Assembly: GCA_037440765.1 (NCBI GenBank)
Contig: JBBITL010000142.1
Coordinates: forward strand, 1-6,873
Source: DTKY01 sp037440765
Lineage (GTDB): Bacteria; Acidobacteriota; Terriglobia; Bryobacterales; Bryobacteraceae
Direction: 5' to 3'
DNA: 6,873 nucleotides
This document shows positions 4,954-6,873 of this stretch, one piece after another. The translations under genes were made by a program, and so were the position numbers. Positions within the stretch are counted from its first letter, which is position 1. Each line of letters opens with the position of its first letter. The notes below the pieces were generated by a model. The model searched no databases. It had not been told where the DNA came from and saw nothing but the letters and a program-made list of their open reading frames with translations.

Positions 4954-6642
4954 ATGTCGGAACAGGCTTTTTCGAGAAGGCACTTTTTCTATGGCACGCT
5001 GCTGGCCGGCGCGGTTCCGGCCGGGGGCTTCGGCAGCGTGCCCGCACTGACTCAGTTGGGGTACAAGTCGCCCAATGAAAGGATAAACCTCGCGGCCATA
5101 GGCGCCGGCGGGCAGCCGTTCGGCGTGTTGCGCAATGCCGTGGCGGGCGTCGAGAACGTGGTGGCGCTCACCGACGTCGACTTTGCGCGCGGAGCGCAGG
5201 GGTTCTCCACCTATCCCAAGGCCGAGAAGTACAGGGATTACCGGCGCATGCTGGACCGGCAGGCCAAGGAGATCGACGCGGTTGTCATTGGCACGGCCGA
5301 CCACATGCACGCAACCTGCGCGCTGGCCTGCATGCAGCTTGGAAAGCACGTCTACGTCGAGAAGCCGCTGACCCGCACTGCGTGGGAGGCCCGCCTGCTG
5401 ACCCAGGCGGCCGCCAAGTACCCAAGGGTGGCGACCCAGATGGGGAATCAGGGCTACTCCCATGATGCGACGCGCGTGGCCTGCGAGATCATCTGGTCGG
5501 GCGAGATCGGTGACGTCAGCGAGGTTCACGCCTGGACGGGCCGGGCGAGCTGGCCTCAGGGCATGACCAAGATCCCGCCGCCGACGCCCATCCCGGAAAC
5601 GCTGGACTGGGACCTGTGGCTGGGCGGAGCGGCCTGGCGCGAGTACACCGCCGGCGACAAGGAGTACCTGGATTTCGTGGCGGAGCGCAACGCCCGCAGC
5701 GGGCGCGGCATGCCTCAGGCAATGCCAGCCAGGGCCGCCGGCGAGGGAGGCGCACAGGCCGACCCGGCGCGCGGCGCGCGCGCCGGAGGCGGCGGGTTCG
5801 GAGGACAGCAGTACGGCTTCTACCTGCCGTTCAACTGGCGCGGGTTTTACGACTTCGGCAGCGGACTGATCGGCGACTGGGGGATTCACATCCTGGGTCC
5901 GGCCAACTGGGCGCTGCAACTGGACCCCAAATACCTGATCAGCGTGGAGTGCATTAAAAAGGACTCGTTGCCGCCCTTCACGTTCCCGGACGAGTTGACG
6001 ATCAAGTACGAGTTCGGCCCGCGTCCGGGGATGCCCCCGGTGACTGTGTACTGGTACCACGCTCCGGGCGGCAATCCGTACATGCCTCCGGGCATGACGG
6101 TGGAGGAGGCGCGCCAGATTCCGGGTCAGGGGCCGCAAGTCGGCCCGGCTCGCGGACAGGGCGGCTTTTTCCCCGGAACGGGCGGGGCGGCGCCAGGCCA
6201 GCCGCCGGCCGGAGGCCAGCCGCAGGCCGCCCGTGCCGGCGGTCAGCAAGCGGGCCTTGGCTACAACAGCATATTTGTGGGTTCGAAGGGCTACCTGGGA
6301 ACCAGCGGGCGCGGGGAAGGTGTGGGGCTGTTGCCGGGCTCGCGCTGGGCCGAGTACCGGCTGCCGAACGCTTACCTTCCGCGGTCGCCCGGAGCGACTA
6401 CGGGCGACAACAGCTCGGCGCACGCGCGCGACTGGATCCGGGCTTGCAAGGGCGGAGCGCCGGCCTGCTCCAACTTTAATGTGGCCGGGCCGTACACCGA
6501 GTGGCTGGTGCTCGGCGCCGCGGCCATTCACGCCCAGGGCAGGCTGATGTGGGACAACGCCAGGGGTGAATTCACCAACGGCAAGCAGGTCATGCAGTGG
6601 GTCCGGCCCACCTTCCGCAAGGGGTGGGAGATACGGCTCTAG
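4954..6642 (+). CDS. Tat-signal Gfo/Idh/MocA-family oxidoreductase with two low-complexity insertions
   Basis: The product is a 562-residue NAD(P)-dependent sugar or inositol dehydrogenase-type enzyme; the substrate cannot be told. SRRHFFYG (7-14) and a following hydrophobic Ala/Gly-rich stretch form a twin-arginine signal, as in exported glucose-fructose oxidoreductase of this family. The Rossmann fold begins at INLAAIGAGGQ (44-54), where the third Gly of GxGxxG is Pro55. The motif HVYVEKPLT (132-140) holds the catalytic Lys137, and NWRGFYDFGSGLIGDWGIHILG (294-315, broken here only by description) holds D308 and H312 of the family active site. Two Gly/Ala/Pro/Gln-rich stretches, about 245-286 and 386-434, interrupt the C-terminal substrate domain and explain the excess over the usual 380-450 residues. 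The gene ends in tandem stops TAG TGA. The next gene starts 16 bp later, so the two form an operon. The start at 4954 is set by an AGGAG Shine-Dalgarno. Confidence 0.94.
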   Translation: MSEQAFSRRHFFYGTLLAGAVPAGGFGSVPALTQLGYKSPNERINLAAIGAGGQPFGVLRNAVAGVENVVALTDVDFARGAQGFSTYPKAEKYRDYRRMLDRQAKEIDAVVIGTADHMHATCALACMQLGKHVYVEKPLTRTAWEARLLTQAAAKYPRVATQMGNQGYSHDATRVACEIIWSGEIGDVSEVHAWTGRASWPQGMTKIPPPTPIPETLDWDLWLGGAAWREYTAGDKEYLDFVAERNARSGRGMPQAMPARAAGEGGAQADPARGARAGGGGFGGQQYGFYLPFNWRGFYDFGSGLIGDWGIHILGPANWALQLDPKYLISVECIKKDSLPPFTFPDELTIKYEFGPRPGMPPVTVYWYHAPGGNPYMPPGMTVEEARQIPGQGPQVGPARGQGGFFPGTGGAAPGQPPAGGQPQAARAGGQQAGLGYNSIFVGSKGYLGTSGRGEGVGLLPGSRWAEYRLPNAYLPRSPGATTGDNSSAHARDWIRACKGGAPACSNFNVAGPYTEWLVLGAAAIHAQGRLMWDNARGEFTNGKQVMQWVRPTFRKGWEIRL

Positions 6643-6648
6643 TGATAT

Positions 6649-6652
6649 GGAG
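6649..6652 (+). promoter_or_regulatory. Shine-Dalgarno of the isomerase-like gene at the right edge
   Basis: GGAG lies 6 nt before ATG 6659. An in-frame ATG at 6647 overlaps this site and has no ribosome-binding site of its own, so 6659 is the better start. Confidence 0.65.
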
Positions 6653-6658
6653 AAAGCC

Positions 6659-6873
6659 ATGGTCTACACACGAAGAGATGTAGGGAAGATCGCGCTGGCC
6701 GCGCTGCCCGCGGCCAGGCTGATGGGGGCGGCCAAGCCGAACTCGAACTTCAACGGCGTGCAACTCGGTATCATCGCCCCGTACAGCTTCCGGGGCATGC
6801 CGGGCAGCGCCGAGGACATCCTTAAGTACCTGGTCGAGCTCGGCATCAGTGGCGTGGAATTGCAGAACACACC
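6659..6873 (+). CDS. Tat-signal sugar phosphate isomerase/epimerase-like TIM-barrel protein, 3'-partial
   Basis: Only the first 71 residues are present and the frame is open at the right edge. TRRDVGKIALAALPAARLMG (4-23) is a twin-arginine signal with a short hydrophobic core. NGVQLGIIAPYSFRGM (32-47) matches the first barrel strand of the xylose isomerase-like AP endonuclease-2 superfamily. The next part (GSAEDILKYLVELGISGVEL, 49-68) matches the first helix and the second strand, where G-x-x-x-V-E-L is the usual signature. Such proteins interconvert or epimerise sugars or sugar derivatives, often with a divalent metal, but the catalytic residues lie beyond the window. The gene follows the oxidoreductase by 16 bp, and this pairing is common in Acidobacteria and Planctomycetes, suggesting a shared carbohydrate pathway outside the cytoplasm. 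Confidence 0.82.
   Translation, partial: MVYTRRDVGKIALAALPAARLMGAAKPNSNFNGVQLGIIAPYSFRGMPGSAEDILKYLVELGISGVELQNT

Noticed and set aside
4834..6660. A 608-codon open frame on the minus strand opposite the oxidoreductase gene.
   Set aside because: It is rich in Arg, Ala, Pro, His and Val without domain motifs, as expected for the complement of a GC-rich gene. The plus-strand frame has a Tat signal, a Shine-Dalgarno and clear family motifs.

Overview
This GC-rich bacterial window holds six protein-coding genes, two of them cut by the window edges. No rRNA, tRNA, CRISPR array, insertion sequence or phage gene is visible. Gene content suggests an Acidobacteriota-like soil bacterium, perhaps of the Solibacter/Bryobacter type. 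The pointers are a one-component winged-helix membrane protein with the FRNSRR...LKERSIG...DP(V)VRV...LP.GSYVPEF signature, and a Tat-exported Gfo/Idh/MocA oxidoreductase with Gly/Pro/Gln-rich inserts followed by a Tat-exported TIM-barrel sugar isomerase-like protein. The taxonomic call is inference, because no marker gene is present.

Layout. (1) Bases 1-817, plus strand: the 3' part of a metallo-beta-lactamase-fold hydrolase gene that seems to have lost one metal-ligand loop. It converges on the next block with only 17 bp between stop codons. (2) Bases 835-4692, minus strand, read right to left: a membrane-anchored winged-helix protein (4692-3538), a PpiD/SurA-type periplasmic peptidyl-prolyl isomerase (3449-1527) and a DedA-family membrane protein (1491-835). 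The isomerase and DedA genes are 35 bp apart and probably cotranscribed. The winged-helix gene lies 88 bp upstream of the isomerase gene. A TATACT -10-like element precedes each of the winged-helix and isomerase genes. In both cases it falls inside the longest possible reading frame, so the true starts lie further downstream (GTG 4692 and ATG 3449), each behind a good Shine-Dalgarno. (3) Bases 4693-4953: a divergent intergenic region with a candidate plus-strand promoter and a small GGAAC-N6-GTTCC dyad. (4) Bases 4954-6873, plus strand: a Tat-signal Gfo/Idh/MocA oxidoreductase and, 16 bp downstream, the start of a Tat-signal sugar phosphate isomerase/epimerase-like gene that runs off the right edge.

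How the parts may work together. The minus-strand block looks like an envelope-maintenance cluster: a CadC/ToxR-style regulator with an inner-membrane anchor and a predicted extracytoplasmic sensor domain, a membrane-anchored periplasmic folding catalyst, and a DedA transporter/flippase-type protein. The link between the regulator and the other two is inferred from position only. The plus-strand pair looks like part of an exported carbohydrate oxidation/isomerisation pathway. The most unusual points are the deleted loop in the hydrolase, the two low-complexity insertions in the oxidoreductase and the tandem C-terminal modules in the isomerase. Nothing here is clearly a wholly new system.
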